This document shows positions 38,266 through 47,155 of a stretch of DNA of 64,000 nucleotides, one piece after another. How positions within the stretch are numbered: position 1 is the stretch's first letter; each line of letters opens with the position of its first letter. A program made the position numbers and the translations under genes. The notes beneath the pieces are model-generated. The model made no database searches and was not told where the DNA came from. It saw nothing but the letters and a program-made list of their open reading frames with translations. Origin of the DNA: Thermohalobaculum sp963721105 (GTDB taxonomy: Bacteria > Pseudomonadota > Alphaproteobacteria > Rhodobacterales > Rhodobacteraceae); the NCBI GenBank assembly GCA_963721105.1, contig CAVRHY010000017.1, positions 124,001 to 188,000 of the forward strand. The letters run 5' to 3'.

Positions 38266-38789
38266 ACAACAATAAATGCTCCGTGATATTTTACACGGGC
38301 GCGGATGGTTTTCCCAGCCTGCGTCTGGCCAGTCGGCGAGTCGATTGCGAAGGTGCGCTCGCGGCGGTGCAATCTGCCTTTGCGGCAAGGAGTTCGCGAC
38401 CACACGCGGTTGACGATCCCGTCCGGATTTCCCCCGGTCAGACAACCAGGCTCGGAAGGGGCCGCGGTGCGGCGTCCTGGGGCCCTCGTTCGGGCCCGCG
38501 TCCCTTCACGGCGCGCAGGCTGCGGGCGCGGGCCTCATCGCCGCGCCGGAGCAGTCGCGCAATCCTCGACGGACGTATGACAGGCGATCCGCCCGCGGTT
38601 CCGGGCGCCGCTAGCCAAGCCCACCTCTCTCACCAGCGGTGGGAAAGGTCCATATCGGGCCCAACTGCGCGTACTTCCGGCAGACGCTTCCCGCATATCG
38701 CCTCTCGGCACCCGGCTGTGGTCGCGGCGACCCTGATTGCGAATGCCAACCGGGACCACGCCGGCAGTGTCGATGCGGACCGCGCAGCA
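38266..38789. other. Intergenic region downstream of luxI
   Basis: About 520 bases with no supported gene; it would hold the luxI terminator and the promoter of the 338-residue unknown. Confidence 0.45.
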
Positions 38790-39485
38790 TCACATCGCGT
38801 CGGCCTCGACGAGTTCAGGTTGCCCCACGCGAACGCCGGTCGTCCGCAACACGCGCCCGGAGTTTTTCGCGACCGGAAAGCGTTGATGGACGTGAAGGTC
38901 CTGCCCCGGGGAAATTCCGGCACGATCGGCCAGCTGATCGCAAAGCTCCGCGCTGATCTCCCAGAGGCAGGCGCAGATCTCACCTTCGGCGGACGCTCTG
39001 CTGCCAAGCACTTCGGCCGGCCAGCCGCAGGACTGGAACACCCTGACCATGTGCATTGCGGTCACGCCGACGTAGAACTCGACGCCAGAGCGCAGGCCGA
39101 ACTTGCAGCCGGCCCACATCAGCGCGGCCGCCGCCCGGCCTTTTGCGCCAGGGTGCGCCACGAAGAAGCGCGTGCACTCCCAGATCGCCGGGCTCGCGAT
39201 CGCTACACCGTCCGTCAGGTCGGAGAAGTGGTCGGCGATCATAGTCGGGCCTGTTGTGGGCAGGAGACGAGTTGATCCCACGTGAGAGCCATGTCCGTCA
39301 TGCATAATTATGTAAAGCGGGTTCTCGCGATCGTATTCATCGATCTCTCGGCCCCGGTCGTCGATTTGTAGATCCCAGCCGAGCTTTTCGTGGAATTGCA
39401 TTTTCCTGTCTCGGAACATGCAGTCCGCCATTTCTGAAAAGTCGCGGATATCGTTTCCGTAGACAAGTGTGAAGTTATGGCTCAT
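38790..39485 (-). CDS. Acyl-homoserine-lactone synthase (LuxI family)
   Basis: 231 residues. Makes an AHL signal from S-adenosylmethionine and an acyl carrier. The invariant LuxI residues are visible: R25 and F31 in MFRDRKMQFHEKLGWD with W37 and D38, acidic positions D49/D52, R73 in VGSTRLLP, and E103/R106 in IWECTRFFV. The start at 39485 has GGAGGGAG upstream; the preceding five codons from 39500 are not needed. Downstream of luxR on the same strand, with a palindromic lux-box-like site 37 bases upstream. Confidence 0.9.
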   Translation of the reverse strand: MSHNFTLVYGNDIRDFSEMADCMFRDRKMQFHEKLGWDLQIDDRGREIDEYDRENPLYIIMHDGHGSHVGSTRLLPTTGPTMIADHFSDLTDGVAIASPAIWECTRFFVAHPGAKGRAAAALMWAGCKFGLRSGVEFYVGVTAMHMVRVFQSCGWPAEVLGSRASAEGEICACLWEISAELCDQLADRAGISPGQDLHVHQRFPVAKNSGRVLRTTGVRVGQPELVEADAM

Positions 39486-39521
39486 TGCTCCCTCCTCCAT
39501 TAGTCATAGGATTGCTGACCA

Positions 39522-39540
39522 CTGCACATGTTATGTGTAG
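39522..39540 (-). promoter_or_regulatory. lux-box-like palindrome upstream of luxI
   Basis: CTGCACAT-GTT-ATGTGTAG: two 8-base arms with one mismatch, 19 bases in total. Size, position and half-site style suit a LuxR-family operator driving luxI in a positive loop. Confidence 0.6.
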
Positions 39541-39850
39541 CGTGTGGCAGTATACTTTGTCTCGACTGAGATATTACAACCTAAGGTAGGATTCGCAAGA
39601 CCTTGGTATTTGCGCGGCGAATCCGGCGGAAGAGCTCGCCTTCAAGGCAGAAATTCCCTAGACAACCTATCGTTCAGAGCGGTTGTTAATGTAGAGCCGC
39701 AACAGGAAGCCCCGCGCCCGGGCGCGTCGATCTTCCGAATGCGATAAAATGAGATCAGCGCAGCCGCTGCATGCGGGGCAGGTCAGGGTGGCCGCGGCCC
39801 AACTGATTCGCTGCGGTTCCCTGCCGCCGTTCGCGTCTCGGCGGAGCTGC
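39541..39850. other. luxR-luxI intergenic region
   Basis: About 310 bases, lower in GC near 39550-39690, without a supported gene. Probably holds the rest of the luxI promoter and the luxR 3' end signals. Confidence 0.5.
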
Positions 39851-40636
39851 TCAGGCGGGATCTATCACGCCGCTCTGCACAGCCAGTGCGACGGCATGAG
39901 GAACGTTCAGGGCCCCGACCTTGAATCGAGCGCTATCAAGATAGACGCGCAGCGTGTTCTCCGAAATGCCGAGCCGCTCGGCAACGTGACCACGGCCGAG
40001 TCCCTGCGCGATCAGTTGAAGGGCCTCCTTCTCGCGGTTGGAGAGTGGCCGCGGCTGTGCAGCGGCACCGAACCCATGCAGCTTCAGCACAGCCTGATGG
40101 GCGAAATGCGCCAGGAGCAGGAAGTCCGTACGATGCTCGGTGATGAGCTTCGCCCAGGTTTCCCGGTTGCACGTCTTGTTGATCGTGAAAATTGCGAACT
40201 GGCCAGAGGGGCCGCGGATAGGAACCGTGTAGCCCTGCTCTCCGATCCCGAATTCGGCGGCTTCGTTGCGAAACCGCTCTTTTTTCGTGCCCCGCCAGTC
40301 AAGCTCGCTCCAGTCCAGGGGATCAAACCGTCCTGCCGCTCCCGCCATTACCGGGTCGACGGACGCGAAGTTCGCCTCGAGGTAATGGGCCACCCAATCG
40401 GGCGTGTAGGACATCGCGGCGAACTGCCTGCCTTCCCGGCGCAGGGTGCCCCCTGAGCCTGCGAGGTGCTCCGCTGTACTTCTTGAGGACTGCGCCGTAA
40501 CTCCGAGAGATATCGCGTAGTAATAGACGTGGTCGACATCATAGGTTCCTCGGATCGCCTCGATGATTTCGTCAAAGGCGACGAGCTCCGGGAGGCCCCG
40601 CAGACGTTCGATGATCGCGTTCAGCTGATCTGACAT
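39851..40636 (-). CDS. LuxR-family autoinducer-binding regulator
   Basis: 261 residues. The N-terminal autoinducer-binding domain shows the W...Y...D-P pattern in WVAHYLEANFASVDPVM and the WSELDW region. The C-terminal GerE-type HTH has the conserved E/L/G positions in LSNREKEALQLIAQGLGRGHVAERLGIS. The ATG at 40636 has AGGGG upstream. It lies 365 bases before luxI in the same direction, the usual cognate arrangement, so it most likely senses the signal made by that enzyme. Confidence 0.9.
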   Translation of the reverse strand: MSDQLNAIIERLRGLPELVAFDEIIEAIRGTYDVDHVYYYAISLGVTAQSSRSTAEHLAGSGGTLRREGRQFAAMSYTPDWVAHYLEANFASVDPVMAGAAGRFDPLDWSELDWRGTKKERFRNEAAEFGIGEQGYTVPIRGPSGQFAIFTINKTCNRETWAKLITEHRTDFLLLAHFAHQAVLKLHGFGAAAQPRPLSNREKEALQLIAQGLGRGHVAERLGISENTLRVYLDSARFKVGALNVPHAVALAVQSGVIDPA

Positions 40637-41316
40637 CTAATGCCCCTGGATCACCTGTTGCGCCTGGAGCGGTCTCATGTACAGTCAGAACGGCGAGACG
40701 ACCTCACTGCGGCGCGAAGCTTTTCAAACGAATGAAGCCCGAAGGGCCAGTTTGCATCCTTTCTGGCCACCCGCGAGCCGTCAAGTTCTCTAGCAGGCAG
40801 GCTTTCGATCCGGTAGCCCCGTTTCCGATCTCGTGGAGGCTGCATTCGCAACCCGAGGGCAGACCTGAACTCGACCCGCGGCCCTCACACTGACGGAACA
40901 TCGGGCGCGGACCGGCACTTGGAAGCGCCTTTTCCGAAGCAGAGCGCCGCGATAGGCATCAGCTGTCTCCCGGCAATCGGCCGAGCGGGCGCCTGGGCCT
41001 TGGCGGCTTGGTTCCGGGGAACGTCCGCCTTCAGGCTGGATCAGGTCTTCGGTGTCCGCCGCACGCACGAGCGGGCCAGCCGAGCCCGGTCCTGTCGCCG
41101 GCAGGGTCCGGGCCACATCGCCGTAGCGCATGCGCTCACGCTACCTTGGAGGTGCGGCTTTCCAGCCACCGGGCAATTGCGCTTCTCGCGCCACGCCGAT
41201 ACGCGGTCGCAGAGAACGGAAAGCGGCGTCCGTGCGAGCCGCGGCGTTTCCCGACCATCGCCGGCAGCTCCGCGCCATGGGCCACTGCAGGACTGGGCCG
41301 ACGAGTTCGCGCCCGC
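40637..41316. other. Region without a recognised gene
   Basis: About 680 bases between luxR and the TRAP transporter. Frames on both strands have arginine/alanine-rich shadow composition. It contains the luxR promoter; otherwise I see nothing. Confidence 0.45.
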
Positions 41317-42600
41317 TCAGCGATAGATGAGATGCACCAGACCCGTCGATACGAGCGGCACGTAGGTCACGAGGAACAGCACCAGCAGCAGCACGCCGAT
41401 GAACGGCAGGTTCGCCTTCGTCGTCTCCCATATGTCGGTGCGCGCGATCGAGCAGGCCGTCGTCAGCACGCTGGCCACCGGCGGCGTCTGCTGGCCGATC
41501 GCGATGTTCAGTGTGACGACGATCCCGAAATGCAGCGGATCGATGCCGACGTCGCGCACCAGCGGCATCACAATCGGCACAACCAGGATGATCGCCGCCG
41601 CGCCGTGCAGGATCATGCCGACGACCAGCAGCATGATGTTCAGCATGAACAGCACGACATAGGGGTTGTCCGACAGGCCGGTGATCCAGGCGGCGAAGCT
41701 CTGCGGCGCCTGGCTCTGGGTCAGGTAGAGCCCCAGCACCGCCGAGGTCGCGACCAGCAGCATCACGACCGCCGTCTGGACGACGCCCTCGACCACCGCC
41801 GCCTCCAGCTCGCGCCAGCTCAGCTCGCGATAGACCAGCGTGCTGATGACCAGCGCGGCGACGACCGCCAGCCCCGCGCCCTCGGTTGCGGTGACAATGC
41901 CGCCCATGATGCCGCCCAGGATGATCAGCGGCAGCGTCAGCGCCGGCCCGGCCGACTTGAACGCGCGCCAGAGCCGGCCGAACGAAAAGCGCTCGTCGCG
42001 CGGCAGGTCGTATTTGCGGGCGAAGTAGTTGCAGAGCCCGGCCAGCAGCCCGGCGCCGATCAGCCCCGGCACGACGCCGCCGACGAAGAGCTGCACGATC
42101 GAGACGTCGGCGATGGCGCCGTAGAGGATCATCGGGATCGACGGCGGGATGATGATCGCCAGCGACGCCGCCGACGAGGTCAGGGCGGCGGCAAAGGCCG
42201 GCCGGTAGCCCTTGCGCTTCATCTCGGGGATCAGCACCGAGCCGATCGCGGCAACGTCGGCCACCGCGCTGCCCGAGATCTCGGCGAAGAACAGCGCGAC
42301 GCCGACCGTGACCATCGCGAGGCCGCCGCGGACGAACCCGACCATGGCCGAGGTGAAGTCGATCAGCCGGCGCGAGATGCCGCCGGTGTTCATCAGCGCG
42401 CCGGCGAAGATGAAGAGCGGGATGGCGATCAGCGGAAAGCTGGTCGCGCCCTGGAAGATCGTCAGCGCGGCGTCATAGAAGCCGAAGGTCCCGTGGTCGA
42501 GCCAGGCGCCGAACAGCGCGATGGCGCAGATCGAGACGGCGATCGGCACGTTGATGGCGATCAGCAGCACCAGCACGACCAGCAGCAGGGCGATCATCAT
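41317..42600 (-). CDS. TRAP transporter large permease (DctM type)
   Basis: 427 residues, about 12 membrane spans, starting MMIALLLVVLVLLIAINVPIA. Family blocks are present: ATSFPLIAIPLFIFAGALMNTGG, SGSAVADVAAIGSVLIPEM, PPSIPMILYG and a glycine-rich GGIMGGIVTATEGAG. It works with the small permease and DctP to import organic acids using the sodium gradient. The start overlaps the DctQ stop (ATGA). Part of a pdxA-dctP-dctQ-dctM run. Confidence 0.92.
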   Translation of the reverse strand: MMIALLLVVLVLLIAINVPIAVSICAIALFGAWLDHGTFGFYDAALTIFQGATSFPLIAIPLFIFAGALMNTGGISRRLIDFTSAMVGFVRGGLAMVTVGVALFFAEISGSAVADVAAIGSVLIPEMKRKGYRPAFAAALTSSAASLAIIIPPSIPMILYGAIADVSIVQLFVGGVVPGLIGAGLLAGLCNYFARKYDLPRDERFSFGRLWRAFKSAGPALTLPLIILGGIMGGIVTATEGAGLAVVAALVISTLVYRELSWRELEAAVVEGVVQTAVVMLLVATSAVLGLYLTQSQAPQSFAAWITGLSDNPYVVLFMLNIMLLVVGMILHGAAAIILVVPIVMPLVRDVGIDPLHFGIVVTLNIAIGQQTPPVASVLTTACSIARTDIWETTKANLPFIGVLLLVLFLVTYVPLVSTGLVHLIYR

Positions 42601-43149
42601 GGCCGGCGACCCTCCGATGCCGCGAGGGTCGCGCGCTCGATCTCGCGCAGCATCTCCTCCTCCTCGGCCGTCCGGCCGGTGCGCAGGCGAGCCAGCGTCC
42701 CGGGCGTCGACAGCGCGTGCGCCAGGATGAACAGGACGGCGCTGACCGGCACCGCCGACTGCGTGAACCAGAGCGGCACCCAGTTCAGCGAGACCAGCGT
42801 CTCCGAGCCCATGATGCGCATCACGACCCAGCCGGCCCAGGCGAGGATGGCGAAGACCGCGTAGAACACGGCCTCGCCCAGGACGAACAGCGGCACCCGC
42901 AGCCCTGCCGGCGCGCCGGCCAGCACGCCCTCGAAGCCCAGATGCCGGCGCAGGAGCGCGGCGTAGGCGCCGCCGTAGAAGGTGATCCAGGCCAGCAGGA
43001 CCGACGCGACCTCGTCGTACCAGATGAAGGACGAGTTGAAGACGTAGCGCGCGATCGACCGAGGCGACGACGACCACCGTCAGCACCAGCAGCAGGACGG
43101 TCGTCAGCACGCGCAGCACGCGTTCCAGGATGCGGGCAACAGCTGTCAT
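42597..43149 (-). pseudogene. TRAP transporter small permease (DctQ type), one frameshift
   Basis: From ATG 43149 a first span (VLTTVLLLVLTVVVVASV) is read, then the frame slips near 43055. In the neighbouring frame the family continues YVFNSSFIWYDEVASVLLAWITFYGGAYA and on to three more spans and a charged tail. A single base change restores about 184 residues with four spans, as expected. Likely functional if the indel is an error. Confidence 0.8.
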
Positions 43150-43215
43150 GGCGTTCCTACAGGCATGCGGAAACGCCGGCGCCCGCGGGCGCCGGCGCGA
43201 TGCAGTGCATCCCGG

Positions 43216-44191
43216 TCAGGAGCCCTTGCCGGCCAGGTCGATCGCCTTGTCGATCATCTCCTTGCCGCCCGGAACCTCGTTGGCGAAGGCGTCGTAGATC
43301 GGCTTGGACGCCGCGACGAAGGCGTCGTGGTCTGCCTTGTTGAACTCCATGCCGGCGTCGACCAGCTTCTGGCGCAGCGCCTCGTCCTCGGCCGCGCCCT
43401 TGTCGCGCGCCCAGGACTCCATGTCGCGCGCCGTGTCCTCCAGCACCTGGCGGACCTCCGGGTCCAGCCCGTCATAGAAGGCCTTGCCCATGGTCGGATA
43501 GGCCGGCGTGTAGACGTGATTGGTCTCGGACAGGTACTTCTGCACCTCGTTGAACTTGGCCGCGTCGATGTTGGTGTAGGGGTTCTCCTGCCCGTCGATG
43601 ACGCCGGTCTGCAGCGCCGTGAAGACCTCCGAGAACGCCATCGGCGTCGGGTTGGCGCCCCAGTTCTCGAACATCTTGACGCGCCAGGTCGACTTGGGCG
43701 TGCGGATCTTGATGCCCTTCAGGTCGTCGGGCACGACGATCGGGCGGACGTTGTTGGTGATCTGGCGGGTGCCGTTCTCCCACATCGCCAGCACCTTGTA
43801 GCCCTTGTCCTCGACCGTCGGGGCGATCTCGGGCCAGAAGATCTCCTTCTCGATGCGGCCGACATGAGTCGCGGTCGGCGACCAGGAAGGGCATGTCGAA
43901 CAGCGCGAACTTGTCCGAGATCGACGACATGATCGACGAGGGCAGGGCGATGGCGACGCTGCCCAGCTTCAGCTTCTGCATCAGGTCCTTGTCGTCGCCG
44001 ATCTGGCCGCTGTCGTAGACGACGACCTTGGCCTTGTCGCCCAGCTTCTCGTTGGCCCGGTTGGCGAACTCCTGCGCCGTCTCGGCCTGCAGGCTGCCCT
44101 TCTCGGCCGACAGGCCGAAGACGATCTCCTGCTGGGCCAGCGCGGGGGTCGCGACCAGCACGGCCGCCGCGATCATGGTGGTCAGTTTCAT
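43216..44191 (-). pseudogene. TRAP transporter solute-binding protein (DctP type), one frameshift
   Basis: ATG 44191 follows AGGGAGGAAG. Signal peptide MKLTTMIAAAVLVATPALA, then DctP fold to FDMPFLVADRD near 43875, where one base shifts the frame. The fold resumes with VLAMWENGTRQITNNVRPI, the TRAP-specific MAFSEVFTALQTGVIDGQENP motif and the C-terminal helices. The arginine in IRTPKS that normally grips the ligand carboxylate is present, so an organic acid is expected. Confidence 0.82.
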
Positions 44192-44214
44192 CTTTCTTCC
44201 TCCCTTTAGGACGC

Positions 44215-45282
44215 TCACTGTTCGGTCTGGACGGCCGCGCGCCGGGCGTTCTCGGCGCGCGCGAGTGCCGCTTGCCACGTGGCTTCGTCCGGCTCGGCGG
44301 GCGTGCCCTGGCCCGCGAGCTCGGCGGCCAGCAGCAGCGCGCGCCGCGTCGCGCCGGGGTCGGCCCGGCCCTGGCCGGCGATGTCGTAGGCGGTGCCGTG
44401 CGCGGGTGTGGCGATCCAGAACGGGAACCCGCCGATCAGCGTGACGCCGCGGTCGAAGCCGATCAGCTTCATCGCGATCTGTCCCTGGTCGTGGTACATC
44501 GACAGGACCGCGTCGAACTCGCCGCGGGTGGCGCGCAGATAGACGGTGTCCGAAGGCCAGGGCCCGGTGACCGAGAGCTGCATCTCCTGAGCGCGGCGCA
44601 CCGCGGGGGCGATGATTTCGGCATCCTCGGGGCCGAAATTGCCGCCGTCGCCGGCATGCGGGTTCAGCGCCGCGACGCCGATCCTCGGCCGGCCGCGCCC
44701 GGCGGCGCGCATGGTGTCGTCGGTCAGGCGGATGCTGTCCAGGACACGCTCCTCGGTGATCATCCCGGCGACGCGCGACAGCGGCACGTGGCTGGTCACG
44801 CGAGCGTTCCAGAACTCGTCCAGGACGTTGAACTCGCGGCCCTCGGTCGAGACGCCGAGGATGCGCTGGATAAAGCCGATCTCGTCGACATAGTCGGCGC
44901 TGGCCAGCCGCATCGAGTGCTTGTTGAAGGGCGTGAAGCAGACCGCATCGGCCGCCCCCGCGGCGCAGAGCGCCAGCGCGGCGGCGAAGTTCTCCAGCGC
45001 GGCGGCGCCGGTCAGCGCCGAGCCGTCGCCGGGCGTCACGCCGTCCGGGTCGCAGTTGCCGAGGTCGAGCAGGGCCATCTCGGCGCCCGGCCCGTTTACC
45101 GCCGGGACATCCAGCGAGATGCCCGCCAGGCGCGCGCCCTCGTCCAGCAGCCTCCGGTCGCCGATGACGACAAGGCGCGCGGCGTCGCCGATCTCGCGAT
45201 CCGCCAGCGCCCGCGCGGCCAGCTCGGCGCCGATCCCGGCGGCATCGCCGAGCGCGAGCGCGAGTGTCGGTCGCTCTGCCAC
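44215..45282 (-). CDS. PdxA-family dehydrogenase (4-hydroxythreonine-4-phosphate or D-threonate-phosphate type)
   Basis: 355 residues from GTG 45282, with AAAGGA upstream (an ATG further up at 45321 would lie across the operator). Metal and substrate motifs are visible: GDAAGIG at the N-terminus, the SHVPLSRV histidine, NPHAGDGG and SMYHDQGQI, then the GTAYDIAGQG end. In a TRAP operon with a GntR regulator this is more likely the catabolic PdxA2 type, acting on phosphorylated C4 sugar acids, than the vitamin B6 enzyme. No DUF1537 kinase partner is in the window. Confidence 0.85.
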   Translation of the reverse strand: MAERPTLALALGDAAGIGAELAARALADREIGDAARLVVIGDRRLLDEGARLAGISLDVPAVNGPGAEMALLDLGNCDPDGVTPGDGSALTGAAALENFAAALALCAAGAADAVCFTPFNKHSMRLASADYVDEIGFIQRILGVSTEGREFNVLDEFWNARVTSHVPLSRVAGMITEERVLDSIRLTDDTMRAAGRGRPRIGVAALNPHAGDGGNFGPEDAEIIAPAVRRAQEMQLSVTGPWPSDTVYLRATRGEFDAVLSMYHDQGQIAMKLIGFDRGVTLIGGFPFWIATPAHGTAYDIAGQGRADPGATRRALLLAAELAGQGTPAEPDEATWQAALARAENARRAAVQTEQ

Positions 45283-45312
45283 AGTGATTCCTTTACCCTG
45301 GATGCCGTATCC

Positions 45313-45320
45313 TGTATACA
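45313..45320. promoter_or_regulatory. Candidate GntR operator
   Basis: TGTATACA, an 8-base palindrome inside CCTGTATACAATACG, lies between the divergent pdxA-like and gntR starts. FCD-type GntR proteins favour GTATAC-centred sites. It would cover the promoter region of both genes. Confidence 0.55.
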
Positions 45321-45329
45321 ATACGCGGA

Positions 45330-46019
45330 ATGACCGAGATCGAGCAACCCTCTTCCGAACCGCCCCGCGTGCCGCTGGCGCCGCTCGAGCGGCGGACGCT
45401 GCACGCCCAGGTCGTCGACCGGCTGCGCGACCTGATTACCGAGGGTGTGGTGGCGCCGGGCGAGAAGCTGAACGAGATGCAGCTCTGCGCCGAACTCGGC
45501 GTCTCGCGCACGCCGTTCCGCGAGGCCTTGAAGACGCTGGCCGGCGAGGGGTTGATCGAGACGCAGTCGGGGCGGAGCGCCACCGTTCGGCGCTACGCGC
45601 AAGACGAGGTGCGGGGCATGCTCGAGGTGATGGCCGAGATCGAGGCGCTGGGCGGACGGCTGGCGTGCGAGCGGGCTCCCGACGACGCAATCGCCGCGAT
45701 CCGCGCCGCCCACGCCGAGATGCTCGACCTCTACCGCCGGCGCGAGCGGCTTGCCTACTACAAGCTCAACCAGGCCATCCACAGCATGATCGCCGCCGCA
45801 TCGGGCAACCCGACGCTGGTCGAGCTGCACGGAAACCTGCAGGCGCGCATGAAGCGCATCCGCTTCATCGGCCACAGTGCCCCGGAGAACTGGCGCGACG
45901 CCGTCGCCGAGCACGACGAGATGGACGCCGCTCTGGCCCGCCGCGACGGCGCGGCGCTGGCCTGCGTGCTGCGCCGGCATCTCCTCAACACCTGGGATCG
46001 GGTCAGGACCGCCATTTGA
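45330..46019 (+). CDS. GntR-family regulator (FCD domain)
   Basis: 229 residues: winged helix (HAQVVDRLRDLITEGVVAPGEKLNEMQLCAELGVSRTPFREALKTL) then the all-helical FCD ligand domain with metal-binding-type His (LNQAIHSMIAAAS, EHDEMDAAL, RRHLLNTW). Divergent from pdxA and the TRAP genes, so probably their repressor, released by the transported acid. Confidence 0.88.
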   Translation: MTEIEQPSSEPPRVPLAPLERRTLHAQVVDRLRDLITEGVVAPGEKLNEMQLCAELGVSRTPFREALKTLAGEGLIETQSGRSATVRRYAQDEVRGMLEVMAEIEALGGRLACERAPDDAIAAIRAAHAEMLDLYRRRERLAYYKLNQAIHSMIAAASGNPTLVELHGNLQARMKRIRFIGHSAPENWRDAVAEHDEMDAALARRDGAALACVLRRHLLNTWDRVRTAI

Positions 46020-46236
46020 TCGCGATCGCCGCAAACGCCCTCTCTGCCGCTCCTGCAAATCCTGACCCTACGATCATCGGCGATGGTCTGGGATGGATCG
46101 AATCCGGTCCGTGTCTCGTCGCGAGAGGGTGCCTGGTCTTGGTCGAAAGCGGACGGGGAGGCGATCCGAACCGATATTGGCATCTGGTATTCGACGCCGT
46201 CGTCCGTGATCGCAGCCGGCTGGGTGCCTGCGAGCG

Positions 46237-47071
46237 TCAATGTGCCATGAATACGGGCACCGTGGCGTTGGCGAGGATGTGGCTCGTCGCGCCGCCGAAG
46301 ATCATCTGACGAAGCCGGCTCTGAGTATAGGCGCCCTTGACCAGGAGGTCGCAGTCGAGCGTGGTGGCTTCCTTGAGTATCCGCTCGCCCGAACGGATGC
46401 CGGCGTCCGGGAGCAGGCAGAGCTCGGCTGCGATGCCGCTTCCGTCGAGGCGCTGCCGGATCAGCTCTCCGGATGGCTGATGTCCCAGCGACCCGTCGTC
46501 GGCAAGGAGGAAGACGCGACGCGCTTGCTTGAGCAGCGGCTTGGCGAAGGCGATCGTCCGGGCCGTCTCGCTGCTGCCGTTCCAGGCGATCACCACGGTC
46601 GCGCCGAACGCCTCGACCTCCCGCGGCGGCGAGATGAGGATGGGGCCGCCGCTGTCGAAGAGGGCGGATTCCAGCGTCGTGATCGAGCTCCCGACGGACA
46701 TCGGCTGGCCGACGACGGTCAGGTCGAAGGCGCGGGCGTGGCTGCCGAGAAAGCCGTCTCCGCCCAGCCCTCGCCGGCTCCATCGCCAGCGCGGACCGTC
46801 GGCCCCGGGTCGATCCGCCTCGGCCAGGCCACGGCCGTTCATGATCCGCTCGAAAAGCATCCGTGCGGTCTCCTCGCCCGAGCCGGCATTCCAATCGCTC
46901 CTGCTCGACGATGGCCGCGCTCGCGGCATCCCAGGGCAGGCCGGCAAGGGGTGGCAGTTGCAGGGCAAAGCCCTCGACGAGGCTTCCGAAGCGGCCTGCG
47001 ACGAGGGCGGCCAGATGCGGCGCATGCGCAGCCATGTCATGCTGTTCGACGGGGACGAGGATCATTTTCAT
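46237..47071 (-). pseudogene. Universal stress protein (two UspA-type halves), one frameshift
   Basis: From ATG 47071 MKMILVPVEQHDMAAHAPHL is followed by about 55 residues, then the frame slips near 46905. It continues through FDLTVVGQPMS, the second UspA half (ATVVIAWNGSSETARTIAFA) and the nucleotide-binding GGATSHILANATVPVF loop at the end. Total about 275 residues, the tandem-Usp size. Divergent from the MFS exporter with 84 bases between starts. Confidence 0.75.
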
Positions 47072-47155
47072 TTGGACCCCCACGAAGCTCGCGCTTTAAA
47101 AGCCGGGCGGGTTCCGTCGCCCGTCGAGGTCGTTCAGAAGGCGAAACCTCTCCCG

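Noticed and set aside
40790..41131. Minus-strand 113-codon frame between luxR and the TRAP genes
   Set aside because: Arginine/proline-rich shadow composition, no start signal and no domain.
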